The notes beneath the pieces are model-generated. The model ran no database searches. It was not told where the DNA came from and was given only the letters and a program-made list of their open reading frames with translations. The translations under genes and the position numbers were made by a program. From Ocypus olens (taxonomy: Eukaryota; Arthropoda; Insecta; Coleoptera; Staphylinidae), in contig OU343055.1 in assembly GCA_910593695.2 (NCBI GenBank), forward strand, positions 26,965,020 to 27,029,019: 64,000 nucleotides of DNA, read 5' to 3'. Of this stretch, positions 35,040 through 45,654 are shown piece after piece; within the stretch, counting starts at the first letter, position 1; each line of letters begins with the position of its first letter.

Positions 35040-35515
35040 CATCTTATAGTATATTAAGTATAAAGGGCGGTAAGTGCGTTATAATGGAGGGTGTGGGGAC
35101 CGACGCGTTAGCGTCAATAAATATCTTTTCTAATGACACTCCGAAAATGTGAATTCTGTCAAGTCGACTAATGCGCTCTGGTTGTTATAGAGTTGGTAGA
35201 CAAACAAATATTTGCAAATGCGGACGAATTTTAATCAGTCTTTTTCGACCTAAATAGTGCTCGAAGAAGTATAAGAAGGCGAAGATAATGTAATCGAATA
35301 TTTGTTTGCCATCGGATGTAATTCAATAATTCCTGAGAACTCAAAACTGAGGTGCGAGATCACCTACGCTACTTAAAAAAAAAATGGAGTAATGAAAAGC
35401 AGGTTAGTGTTTCTGAGTAGCGTATTTCAAGCAACGGAGCCATGAGTCGTAAGTTAATCGTACAGCCCGGAGAGCCACAAAGCTTGTAAATTAAAGAAAA
35501 TAAGCGATCATGCAA
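35040..35515 (+). repeat. Interspersed repeat family B, copy 1
   Basis: Shares ATAGTATATTAAGTAT with 55968 onward, also AATGACACTCCGAAAATGTG, CTAATGCGC, and near the end AACGGAGCCATG and AAAGCTTGTAAATTAAAGAA. The copy at 55968-56560 is split by a mariner-type element. Non-coding as seen. Confidence 0.6.
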
Positions 35516-35898
35516 AAAATTGCTAAAGTGCTCCCCTGCACCTGACAAAGATAAATAATTCTAATTTAGTAGTAAACTTTAGTCATCAAAATTACTTTAT
35601 CATGCAAAACACAAGTCAGTATATTATACAGGATGATAGCTTTTCGTGAACTGCATAATTTCTTCAATTTTTCAAATATATTACCCTGTATATTAATTCA
35701 TAATTTAAAATTCCATTAAAGAAGCTTTCGTTTCATATCAGGTGTCGTATATCTGAAGTAAAGAGTTATTCTCATAATTCAAAATTCTTTGATAATTTGC
35801 ATGTTTTAATTATTAGTTTTAAAATGTAGGTACCAATCATTTAAAATAAACAAATATAAGAAGACAGGTGACAACAATTATGATATTGGTTAAAAGTT

Positions 35899-36560
35899 AT
35901 GAATTTTTCCCAAGAGGAATTGGTTGACCTGATTTCTAATCTTGGGGATTATCACAAAAATGGTCTCTTGGCTTGGCGATTGGATGTTCAACGGTATCCC
36001 GAGAGGCGGTGTCCAGAACAAGAAGCATTTAGAAGAGCACACGAGCGATTTGAGACTACAGGTAACGTTAACTATTCAAAACCTATGCAAATTAAATATG
36101 TAGTTAACAGAGGCAACGAATTCCTGATTTTAGAATCGATAATTGAATTTAATTCATCCGAATTAAAAACTCAGTTGGATATTAGTCGGCCCGCAGCACA
36201 CAGAATTTTTTAAAACATAAATTTCACCCCTTCACCACATCCACTTACAACAACTTAAGTAAGCAGATTTTCGTGCAAGAACTGCATTCTGTCATTGGGC
36301 CTTTTATTCTGGCAAACAATGAACATTATTTGATTTTGTGTTATTTACTGATGAGGCTATATTTCGTAATAATAGAACATTATGCGGACCACAATCCTCA
36401 TTTTACAATGATACTAAGTAATCAAAATCGATGGAGCCTGAATGTATGGGGTGTTATTCCAGAAACCGAGTACATCAGAAGATATGCGAATAAAGAATGC
36501 CTTTCCTGCAGTAACGCTGCAAGTTTTAGTTACACAAATCATTCGTTGCACGTCTTTTAA
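35899..36560 (+). pseudogene. Mariner-like (DUF4817-type) transposase remnant
   Basis: The first part (35899-36213) reads FSQEELVDLISNLGDYHKNG, then RYPERRCPEQEAFRRAHERF and ETTGNV, an N-terminal helix-turn-helix of the DUF4817 kind. It ends with QLDISRPAAHRIF, the second helix-turn-helix. After a break, 36273 onward contains, across frames, LFTDEAIF-like coding (seen as 'ttactgatgaggctata') and SLNVWGV, the strands carrying the first catalytic D and preceding the second. The third acidic residue and the C-terminus are not found. A TACAGGATG block near 35628 could be the element's left end. Confidence 0.6.
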
Positions 36561-36599
36561 TTTGTATAAATCAGAATGGCCGAAATTTTGAAAACATGC

Positions 36600-37700
36600 A
36601 AACTTCTTTAAATTGTTCTTTTTCATTTTATATACTTTACCTCCTTTAGATGAATAATCGATTTATTGTTATATCAAAAACAGTTAAACAATGAGATTTT
36701 TATTTTACAGTTTTTGCTCATAATTAAACCATTTTGGTGAAATTTTAGTTGTCGCGATTGGCAGTACTTAAAATATGTTTTTTCCTAGACTAATTTAACG
36801 CTGGCAGTTTCCGTCGAGCGATGGGCCCAAAATCCGTGCTGTGTATCACTGAAGAGCAAGGAATTGTTTCCATTTATCTACTAAGAACTTTTCAAAAATA
36901 AAAAAAATGGTGATGTGGCCATCATGTTACTTTCTCCGACTTGATGGTATCATTTATATTTACGCTTCCATGGTTTATTTTCAATTTAAATCATATTTTA
37001 AGTGTGCATCGAACGTTTCGTAGACTCGGATAAAACTGACGTTTAAAACGTCAAAATTATGAAAGACGTAAAAATGTACTTCAAATCCAAAAACTCAGTT
37101 TACTCAAAAACTAAAGAGATTTCGAAAAAAAACTTATTCTTCATAAATTGTTCATTTTGGCATTCTCTACAATTATTATTAACATAAATTTGCTGTAACT
37201 ATTAGCGTTTCATAATTGTATACCAAAAATGAAAAAAAAATTAATAAATTTTTTTCTCGAATAACAATGATTTTATGAAAAATATTTTCAAACAAAATAA
37301 TCGCATTTCTTTATTGTCTTCTATATTTGTTTAAATGTTTTTGTGATATTTTTCATATTTAAGAAAATATTGGCAAAAAACAAAAAACAGTTAAGGTAAA
37401 CACCCACTTCCGGTGTACGAAATTTTACCAAAAGCTTTTCAGTTCTTCGGATTATCAAATAAAACTTATGTTCAAAGTTTCATATCAATTGGTCTATTAG
37501 TTTTTGAGATACAGCGCGCACAGACACACTCACACACACACACACACACACACACACGCAGACACAAAAATTTTTTTTTCCAGAAATTGTTGAAATGGCA
37601 TCTAGGGACCCCAAAACGGATATTTCCGTAAAAAAAAATTTTGAAAAAAAAATCACGATCACAATACTTTCTCGTACTTCGTAACGGAGAAAGTAAAAAG
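36600..37700. repeat. Interspersed repeat family A, copy 2
   Basis: From 36912 it shares the GTGGCCATCATGTTACTTTC block with the copy at 5665. The end at about 37697 carries AACGGAGAAAGTAA, an inverted match to TTACTTTCTCCG at 36928, so the copy has short terminal inverted repeats and is about 770 bp long. A (CA)n tract lies inside. Non-coding. The sequence from 36600 to 36910 shows nothing further. Confidence 0.45.
37531..37558 (+). repeat. (CA)n microsatellite
   Basis: Fourteen consecutive CA dinucleotides, flanked by a less regular 'cagacacac' tract. Open frames across it are artefacts of the repeat. Confidence 0.95.
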
Positions 37701-37899
37701 AGTCTAGAAGTGCTACTGCACTATAGTTACATAAGTCGGTTTTACATTCTTTCTTGAATATTGGAATAATTTTTGATATTTACATGTTTATCAAATATTG
37801 ATAGTGATTCCATATTGTCCATTATAACCCTTTTAACACGTTTGAAGGAATTCCATCTTGGCCCGAACTAGCTTAATTTTTCAAGTAGTAAATAAGAGC

Positions 37900-39120
37900 A
37901 TTGTATATTTTGGTTTCTAAAGCTGTTGTGAAAAACATTAAGTATGCATTGTCTGCCGACGTTATGCAAGGTTTGATGCATAGCCCTTGAAGTAGTTGAA
38001 AACTCTTTGATCTGTGATTGTGTAGAAATATTCAGCAAATGTGTTGGAAACTTCTTTGGTATTGTTTACTAATTTGCTATACTTATCTGTAACACTTATA
38101 CTTGTAGTATTTTCAGTTTCTCCCTGTAATTCTTCTCTGGCCAATTTCCACACTTCCTCTTATTTATTAGATGCAATTGTTATTCGTCCGTCGCAATAAT
38201 CCGATCATTTGTGTGAAAGTCATTTTTATGTTTTGACTTGAAGTTCTTATGTCATTATTGACCCACTCTTTTATCATCTTCGAGCACAGTTTTCTTATTA
38301 TTGGACATGCTATGTTGTATTAGTTATTATAAATAGTTCCAAAGATGTATCTACTTTCGTTGTCAGATTTAATAAAAGCCCAGTTCCTTATTCGCAGATA
38401 GTAACATTTAAATTAGTATCCTGCAGTCAGGAACATTTCCGATTTTTTTTATCTTGTTTGGTTTCCCTGCCTTTAACGGAAAACTATAGTTTTATAATTT
38501 GTGCATGATGATCTGATATAGTCCATTCTCGGGAATCTGGCGGCTGTGGTCGTAAAAGAGGGTCGGAGCTCGGTAAGTAGGGGACGTAATATTTCTTATC
38601 TCGAACCAATCTTTGTTGAGAAGTACTGGTGTAAAAGTGCGTATACCAATAGCAGCGAAGGACCGTAATACATGTATAGGTTGCAATTAGACGAAACACC
38701 AATACCTTTCCTTCGAGGGTACGTCGATCCTCAGGGCGGACCGACCGTTTTACGACCTAGGCCGCCAGATTCCACCGAATTGGCTATAGATGTAGTTTCA
38801 CATTAGAACACTTCCAATTATGATACTGTATATGTATGAGTGACCATATAATCGATTTGCATTTTCGCAACCCATTTGTCAGTCAATTGTATTCGGATTG
38901 TTTCATATAATGTATGTATTTTGATTTAAAAGCGCATAATACATTATGCAACAGTGCACTATCTGAAGTATTTGTCAGATAATCTATATTTAAGCTACCG
39001 CAGATAATAATCCAGTGATGTGTTCTATTTATAATAGTTAAAATTTTGCGTAATATTCTTCAAAAATGTATTCATATTATAATTATAATAATATTGTTTA
39101 TGGATCATTTATCTAGATAA
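37900..39120 (-). pseudogene. Non-LTR retrotransposon fragment: endonuclease and linker
   Basis: Minus-strand fragment of a Jockey/CR1-type ORF2. From high to low coordinates it reads HHWIIICGSLNIDYL (the ICGDFN-type motif of the apurinic-like endonuclease), a variable region, ISDHHAQIIKL (the SDH motif at the end of the endonuclease domain), CPIIRKLCSKMIKEWVNNDI, then WKLAREELQG and KEVSNTFAEYFYTI (the linker before the reverse transcriptase). The reverse transcriptase is absent. Multiple frameshifts and stops are present, and a 242-bp MITE interrupts the endonuclease just before SDH. Clade is inferred from domain order only. Confidence 0.65.
38532..38773. mobile_element. 242-bp MITE inside the endonuclease region
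   Basis: The ends GGAATCTGGCGG and CCGCCAGATTCC are exact inverted repeats. They extend inward to 26 bp with three mismatches (both sides then read GGTCGTAAAA or its complement). It separates the two halves of the surrounding endonuclease homology. No convincing target duplication was seen. Confidence 0.65.
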
Positions 39121-39124
39121 TACA

Positions 39125-39342
39125 GGTAACTAGAAAAAACACTTTACTTAAAATTAATTTGACTATATAAATGCTTATTTGTTAAATAACTAACTTAATA
39201 AACTGAATCCCCTAAAGCTATGCTTGTCTGGGGTTTGGGAAACAATTTTAATTAATTATATTACATTTTGTGATTAAAAATACATAGTATACGGTCTATA
39301 TATGTACACACATACATATAGCCATATACTCACACACATACA
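39125..39342. other. AT-rich spacer with CATA repeats
   Basis: Contains ACACATACATATA-type simple sequence just before mariner copy 3. No gene. Confidence 0.5.
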
Positions 39343-40735
39343 TACAGGGTATTTTTTTAACTCAGAACATATGATTGTTAATGTCTATGTTCTATGTTAT
39401 AATAATCACATCAACGCATTGCAATGTATTGACAATATAGGCAACCATACACTCAGTTTTATTTAATTGTCAAAATTGTGTTATTAATAAATAAGTATTA
39501 CACTACCGAAGAAAGAATACAGATAATTAATTGGTACAAGAGTGGGAACAGCATTCGACGTGTTGGAGATTTGTTTTCGGTTGAGTATCCGAGCAGACAA
39601 GTTCCATCCATCTCAACAATTTGTAATATTTTCCATCGTTTTGACAATACTGGCTGCATGAGTAATTTTCACAAGGGCTAAAGGAAATCACATTTTAACG
39701 GAAGAGATGAAACTCAACATTTTATGTTACGTAGAGCAGAACCCCATATCATCGTTAAGAGTTATCGCAGCATAGTTTCAAATAAGTTCAGCTTCCGTTT
39801 ACAAGACATTAAAAAAATTTAAATACAACGCTTACAAGTTTTCAAATCATCAGCAACTATCAACTGAGCACAAAGGCAAACGAACAGAATTCTGTGAAAC
39901 CGTATTCAATTTAATTAATAATGATCAAGAAATTTTACACAGAATAATATTTACTGATGAGGCATCATTTTCCTTAAATGGTTAATCCACAAAATTAGGG
40001 GTTAGTATTTTTCATTCCTTATCGATGCCCATTTCTTACTCCCATTCCTTCACTTTTTAGATTTTGGGCGTGCAATAATCCTCGCTTACAAAATTTGACG
40101 CACACACGATACAATGCGAGAGTTAATGTTAACTAAACATTGCTGCTCCTTATTATCAGGTGGATGAAGCGCCTCCACATTCTACAGCTGCCATTAATAA
40201 TTATTTAAGCGAATTATTTCCTGATCGCTGGATATGTAGATATGGTCCAATACCTTGGCCACCCCGGTCGCCTGATTTGTCTCCAAACGACTTTTTTTGT
40301 GGGAGTATCTAAAAAGCAATGTTTATAATAACATTATTATAAACAATATTTCAGAGTTAAAATATCGTATAATTACTGTTTGCGATGAATTCAGAAGAAA
40401 TCCGCAACTCATTAGAAATGCTATTCAACGATTTTATAATCGACTTGGCTACTTCTTAGAACGTGAAGGTGGTCATTTTGAATATTTATTATAATTACTT
40501 ACGATTTATCATTGTTTGTTTCATTAACCTCACTTTATTCCTAATAATTTTAAGCTTTCACAGTACTGTGACAGGTCGACGGGGCCGAGAGAAGAAGAAG
40601 AAGAAGCATTCACTGGCACCTTTGTGTACTTGGTTGCTTACTTTGTCAATACATTCCAATGCGTTGATGTGATTATTATAACAGAGAACATAGACATTAA
40701 CAATCATATGTTCCGAGTTTAAAAAAGACCCTGTA
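39343..40735 (+). mobile_element. Tc1/mariner-superfamily element, copy 3 (both ends present)
   Basis: Both terminal inverted repeats are present. The left TACAGGGTATTTTTTTAACT and the right end's complement, TACAGGGTCTTTTTTAAACT, continue for roughly 105 bp with high similarity through AACATATGATTGTTAATGTC. TA flanks both ends. Length 1393 bp, the most complete copy by ends, though the transposase is broken. Confidence 0.85.
39478..40494 (+). pseudogene. Tc1/mariner-type transposase remnant (copy 3)
   Basis: The N-terminal helix-turn-helix reads YYTTEERIQIINWYKSGNS then RRVGDLFSVEYPSRQVPS. The ATG used in copy 2 is AAG here. The catalytic middle (around 39955) still encodes FTDEASFSLNG, but a deletion removes the region near 40130, where copies 1 and 2 have NVWAGLIND and the following strand. 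The C-terminus retains the PPRSPDLSPNDFF region across frames and ends EGGHFEYLL at 40494. Frameshifts plus the internal deletion make it dead. Confidence 0.75.
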
Positions 40736-40975
40736 TACCCATATATTTACACTCATACGTACATACATACTTACGTGTATACTCGTCCATACACATGCAC
40801 ATGCACACTTACCCATCATACACACAAATACATATATACACTTCAATTTAAATTCCAGTTACCAGGTGTTTAATCTTAGATCGAGGAGTATCGAAAAGGA
40901 ATATTCTCAAATTCTTTTTAAAGGCTATAAGAGCTTTAGTTTTTAGAATATCACTGAGAATAAAATTAATAAATT

Positions 40976-41710
40976 TTATGCCAAGATAATCACTAGATTT
41001 TTGGCCAATAACTTTATTTTTTTCGATACCTTATAATTATTTGAGTTTTTAGTAAGGTAATCGTGATCTATCTTAGGTAGCAAATCTTTCTTCTCATAAA
41101 ATCTTAAACTTAGGGTATAGAAATACAATTGTCTAATATCAAATAACTTTGCATCCTTGTATACTTGTTCAGATGAATAAGTGGGTTCTTTGTTTAAAAT
41201 TATCTTCAGAATTCTCTTTTGTATTATCTCGAGGTTTATCAAGTGTGTGTCGGGTACTACCCCAACCTACAATACCGTATGATAAATGACTTTCAATCAA
41301 TGAATGATAAACTATTTTTAGATCTTTAACATTTAGAATGTCTTTCAGAAATCTATTTTTGTAAGTTATGTGTCCCAATTTTTTAATTACAAAGTTGATA
41401 TTTTTATCCCACTTGAGGTAACTATCAATTATTACTCCAAGGTATTTTGTGTTGTCGACAAGTTTAATAAGAATTTCATGCGAATCTAATTTTAGGGATA
41501 GGTGTTTTAACTGTGGAAAATTGCTGTGTAAATAGGTGAAAGGAACCGCACATGTCTTTGAAAAGTTTATGGCTAAGAGCATGTGATCAAACCAGTTCTT
41601 AATTTTATTTAGATCATATTAGATCAACTATATCCTTTAGTTCGGTAAAATTGTTTGCTTTATAGAACAAAGCCGTATCATCTGCAAAGTACACTATTTC
41701 AGGTTCAGCC
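40976..41710 (-). pseudogene. Non-LTR retrotransposon fragment: reverse transcriptase
   Basis: Minus-strand C-terminal half of a Jockey/CR1-like reverse transcriptase. Starting near 41705 it encodes VYFADDTALFYKANN, containing the FADD catalytic box (YADD-type). Then come NFSKTCAVPFTY, NTKYLGVIIDSYLKWDKNI (the KYLGVxxD thumb motif), YHSLIESHLSYGIVGWGS, and in the second frame QKRILKIILNKEPTYSSEQ. Two frames are needed, with a break near 41240, so it is non-functional. It is upstream of the endonuclease fragment at 37.9-39.1 kb in the wrong order to be one copy, so the two are separate insertions. Confidence 0.75.
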
Positions 41711-41719
41711 TTTGGCCAA

Positions 41720-42705
41720 TATGGAATTTCTGACTTCATATTCGGAATCAGCGCTCAACAATACAAATATTAACCATGTAACAAAATCATTGTTGTCCAG
41801 TGTTACCTTCCGAACAATTTTCCGTCGAATAATATATTGTCCAACACATTGATTGAACAACTTTAAGGACACCCATCGTTTTACTCATCGTGAAGTGTAA
41901 ATCTACTAAGATACGAAGGAAGCTAAGCTACCAATAAGACATGGCGAGTTTATCGTGTCGGTTTGTTTTAAAATCAAAATTTTCTAATCTGACATTTAAA
42001 TGTCACTGTCACTTTTGACATTTACAGACAAACAAACGTACAGACGAACAGTCGTACAGACCTACGGGACGCACGTACTAACATTGTAAACTATTACATT
42101 GTTTTGATTTCTATTTTTGTTCGTTGACCTCTATTTCCATCTGTTGTTTTATTTTGAAGCAATTTTTCCGCTCGATTTTCTGCGCGCGTTTTTTTGATAA
42201 TGTGTTGGGCTGTTTATATTGATTTTTTTATTCACAGAATAGTTACTGATACCATCTATCACAGTAGTTGATAATTGACATGCAGTATTCAGCCTTATTA
42301 TTATTTGGTTTAGAGAACTTATTTCTTTTTGTAAGTTTGTAAGGACACATTACTGTTTAGGTTACAGATAAGTGCCTTTTTAGCGATATCCGTCGCGTCG
42401 CCGTTAGTGATCCTCTTTTTCGAAATAGAAATGGAATATGTTATCATTATCCACTTTTACAATGTTCTTTAAGTACTTTTCAAGCATCAGGGATGTATTT
42501 GCTCTTAACACACTTTATTTAAAATTTCCAATCAGTGATAATGTTATAAATAATGACAATGACTTCATAATAAAAACAATTACTGACTTCATAATTTACG
42601 TTAGACAATGTGGAATAAATAAACAAAATCGACCTACTCGAGGATTTATTATTTTGTCGAGCTATCCCGGCAAGAGCGCGTTGGTTCCATGTAATGACCT
42701 GTGTA
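41720..42705. other. No recognisable gene
   Basis: Contains a short repetitive tract around 42015-42065 ('acagacaaac' and 'gtacagac' motifs). No domain is visible in the open frames. Confidence 0.4.
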
Positions 42706-42711
42706 TATATA

Positions 42712-43297
42712 TACAGGGTATCCCAACCGTCTGTACACGGAAATTGGTCCCACCCTATATATTGCTTTAAATTCCTTTGTACTCCAAAAAGAGAGTAAAA
42801 AATGGAAATTTTTAACGAGATGGGAAAGTAGACGAAGAAGCAATTTTTTATGCATAAAACAGCCACTATTTTAATAAATACTGTAGAATGTAAATATATG
42901 CAAAATTTAAATAAAAAGATTAATTTAATTACATTTTATTGCTAAACTAAAATAAAGTTACTGCGAAACCGGTGGACGCTAAGAGATTTTACTACCAAAA
43001 AAGATGCAGAAGTAGGCGGTAGGTATAAAATGCTTGACAGCCCACTTTTGTGTAAAATTTCCCATCGCCAACTGGTTCCGTAGTAACTTAATTTTAGTTT
43101 AGTAATAACATGTAGTTAAATTTGTCTTTTTATTAAAATTTTACATATATCTATAATCAGTATTTAATAGTAAAGTGGCTTATTTTATACATAAAAAATA
43201 CTGCTCATTCCTTCGCCTACTTTCCCATCCCATTAAAATTTTCCATTTTTTTACTCTCTATTCTTTTGTGGGGTACAAAGGAAATTAAAGCGATTTT
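42712..43297. mobile_element. Inverted-repeat element, right end truncated
   Basis: The left end TACAGGGTATCCCAACCGTC starts an element whose arm (42768-42890) recurs inverted at about 43170-43295. Both contain ATGGAAATTTT or its complement and a 'gggaaagtag' block. The right arm stops before reproducing the terminal ~55 bp, so the right end is lost. Confidence 0.6.
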
Positions 43298-43740
43298 CAT
43301 GTTTGCCGGCCAATTCCAGACCGCAAACTCGAAATACCCCCTCATGACGAGTGGCAAATCGGTTTTGCAATTCAATCATCCCCCTGAATTATCGATGATC
43401 AGCGGCAACTTTGGTCTATTCATCGCAATTGACGTCGTTCCGCATCGACCCATCACGAAAAAATTTATATTGTGCACGTGACGTGACGGCGACGGCCGAA
43501 TGTCACCTGAGAAAAATGTTTATTTTTGTTCCCTTTCCGATGATCAATTTTTCAGTATTGTTTTTTTTATCGGGTCTATTTCGGTGCGGTGTATTCGTTT
43601 CTGACATCTGGCATAGATAGACATAATATATTTAAAGCAGCTCTCGTGTTTTTATTGGCGGTTTTTCAAAACTAACCTTTATATACTGGATCCGGTTCTT
43701 ATCTAAAATTTTATTGTCACTTAAAGTTGGATTTAATTTA
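43298..43740. other. GC-richer non-repetitive segment
   Basis: No domain is recognised in its open frames. It has CACGTGACGTGACGGCGACG near 43475 and TGACGTCG near 43430, which are E-box and CRE-type motifs. It could be a regulatory segment or chance; nothing links it to a gene. Confidence 0.25.
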
Positions 43741-43755
43741 AAAAAATTGTGATCT

Positions 43756-44385
43756 TTTCCATGGTGGCCATCATGTTAATTTTTCCGGTTTGGTGGAATG
43801 ATAGATATTAAACTTTAATGTTTTGTTTTCAACTTAAATGATATTTTAAATGCACATCGAGCGATTTGAAATATCATTCACCATAAATGTACTTTTGCAA
43901 GATTCGGCGGGCTTTAGATGATCTAACAAGAGGCGTATAATACGCTTTTTGATTAATTACAAGTCTAACTGCTGGAACGACTTCTTCATGGCATAATATT
44001 GCTGAATAACACAATGCAAAGTATTCATTAAACAGTGCTTTTCCAGACAGTTCATATTTTAGTTTCAAGAGTCATCAGTTAACTATTGAAAATGCACATC
44101 GTGTTCGAAATGTACATTTAGTGTTATAAATAAACGAGTGAAGTAAGGAATATAACTGTGTTTAATTATTTAACACTTGATTTACTTCATGCTTCTCATT
44201 AAATACAAAGAGTGTATCTGACAACAATTCTATGTAACCCGAGATGAGAAATCTGTGTTCTATAGTCTTATAGACTGTTTCTCTAACCAACTGGAACCAC
44301 GGCGCCATTATTAGCCAGTTTTTGTTTTGACCGCCTCAGTTGTGTGATGTTTACAAGATCTTCTGATAAATATGCTCTTGTTTAT
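43756..44385. repeat. Interspersed repeat family A, diverged copy 3
   Basis: GTGGCCATCATGTTAATTTT followed by TCCGGTTTGGTGGAATGATA parallels the 36912 copy for about 130 bp. The rest of this stretch shows no gene. Confidence 0.35.
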
Positions 44386-44546
44386 ATAAAGTATGTTCAT
44401 TAAAAAAAAAACGCAAGTGTGCCATGAGTTTTTATTTTTTTAAATTTAAGTTGGTAACACATATTGAGGTTACGTTACTTATGTTATGTTTCTACCGATA
44501 AATTCATTAGCTGTGACAAACGACGTAGAGAAATCGTAGGTTCATC

Positions 44547-44770
44547 TTACAAATTTTCTTGGGCTGTGTTAATAGCACCCTGAGTACGTTTGACTGGTCT
44601 ACCACTTCCTGGTTTACCGAGACTTAACAGATTATGATAAGGTATTTTTAAATTCATCAAAAATAATGGGAACGTTACGAATTTTTTCCTAAAACTCAGC
44701 CAAAGGTGCGTAGAATAAATACACCCAATATCGGTCAACGTTAGTCCCATTTCGGAAATAACTTTCAACT
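44547..44770 (-). pseudogene. Transposase N-terminal fragment, same family as 56179-56406
   Basis: Minus strand: KPGSGRPVKRTQGAINTAQE then, after a stop, DEPTISLRRLSQ. This is the linker and second helix-turn-helix seen in insect mariner-type transposases (GRPxKRT followed by SLRRLSQ). The catalytic domain is absent. Upstream residues (SEMGLTLTDIG) are frame-drifted relative to the copy at 56179. Confidence 0.55.
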
Positions 44771-44866
44771 AGTAACGTTTTTTGTTGGTTGCTGTAAACC
44801 ATTGTGACCACGGAATAATTGTGACTTTAAGACAGATATGACGTTTTGTACGTCAATTCCTAACAT

Positions 44867-45654
44867 AAATTCAAAAAAACGAAATATAGCCTGAATATAT
44901 AAATATTCAACCTGTTCGTAACTCTGCAAGCAAAATTAAGTCTTACTAAGACTATAAACAAATAACTTATTGAAACAACTACTTCCTTGGCTGATGCCAC
45001 GCCGGATATTGAATGATACAAAAGAAATTTGCATGTTATTACTAGTACTACTAGTGAAATAACATTGGTTTATGATCCCTTATTTCTACCCACAGGACTA
45101 ACTTGAAAAATGAAACTAAATTGAATTTGAAAACTTTAAATTATAAAACTGAACCCAAAAGTATGTAAAAATTAAGTAAATAGCCATCTGCAGACGCGTT
45201 TCGAGATTTATCTCTCATCAGTGCAGCTTCGCATTTAAATTGAATGTTAAAGAATAAAATACACTTACGTGAAGGTGACCGTGACCGTGAAGGAGTCGTA
45301 AACAAATGAGGAGATTATAGAAGGGTTGGACTGATTTTATACCTGAATTTAGGTGATTAGTGAAAGTACAGATGTGAAGAAATAAATGATCTTGTTTTCA
45401 GTTGGAAAACCGAATACTCGATTTAAATAATAAATAAAATAGAAACAACCTTACTTATTGCAGAGAGTATTAAATAAATTCAAAAAAACGAAATATAGCT
45501 GTTTCAATAAGTTATTTGTTTATAGTCTTAGTAAGACTTAATTTTGCTTGCAGAGTTACGAACAGGTTGAATATTTATATATTCAGGCTATATTTCGTTT
45601 TTTTGAATTTATTTAATACTCTCTGCAATAAGTAAGGTTGTTTCTATTTTATTT
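44867..45654 (-). mobile_element. Penelope-like/retrozyme-like insertion with hammerhead ribozyme
   Basis: A 788-bp insertion flanked by a 12-bp target duplication, AATTCCTAACAT (44855-44866 and 45655-45666). Positions 44867-44889 recur at 45476-45498, so the first part is a 609-bp unit plus a 23-bp overrun. The rest (about 45501-45654) is an inverted copy that spans the junction between unit end and unit start. A type I hammerhead motif lies on the minus strand. No reverse transcriptase is encoded. Hammerheads in long-terminal-like repeats are known from Penelope-like elements and from animal retrozymes; which of these this is cannot be decided here. Confidence 0.7.
45188..45226 (-). ncRNA. 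Hammerhead ribozyme (type I)
   Basis: On the minus strand, from 45226 down: stem I strand CTGCA, core CTGATGA, stem II GAGAT-AA-ATCTC, core GAAA, the short self-complementary stem III ACGCGT (sharing the last A of GAAA), the cleavage triplet GTC, and stem I return strand TGCAG. All conserved core nucleotides are present and both stem I (5 bp) and stem II (5 bp) pair perfectly. Cleavage is predicted after the C at 45193. The loopless, palindromic stem III suggests that activity would need two copies pairing, as described for minimal hammerheads of Penelope-like elements. Confidence 0.8.

Noticed and set aside
37480..37662. Frames across the (CA)n tract
   Set aside because: Low-complexity translation of a microsatellite.
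37900..41710. One continuous non-LTR retrotransposon
   Set aside because: On the minus strand the reverse transcriptase fragment (40976-41710) lies 5' of the endonuclease fragment (37900-39120), the wrong order for one copy.
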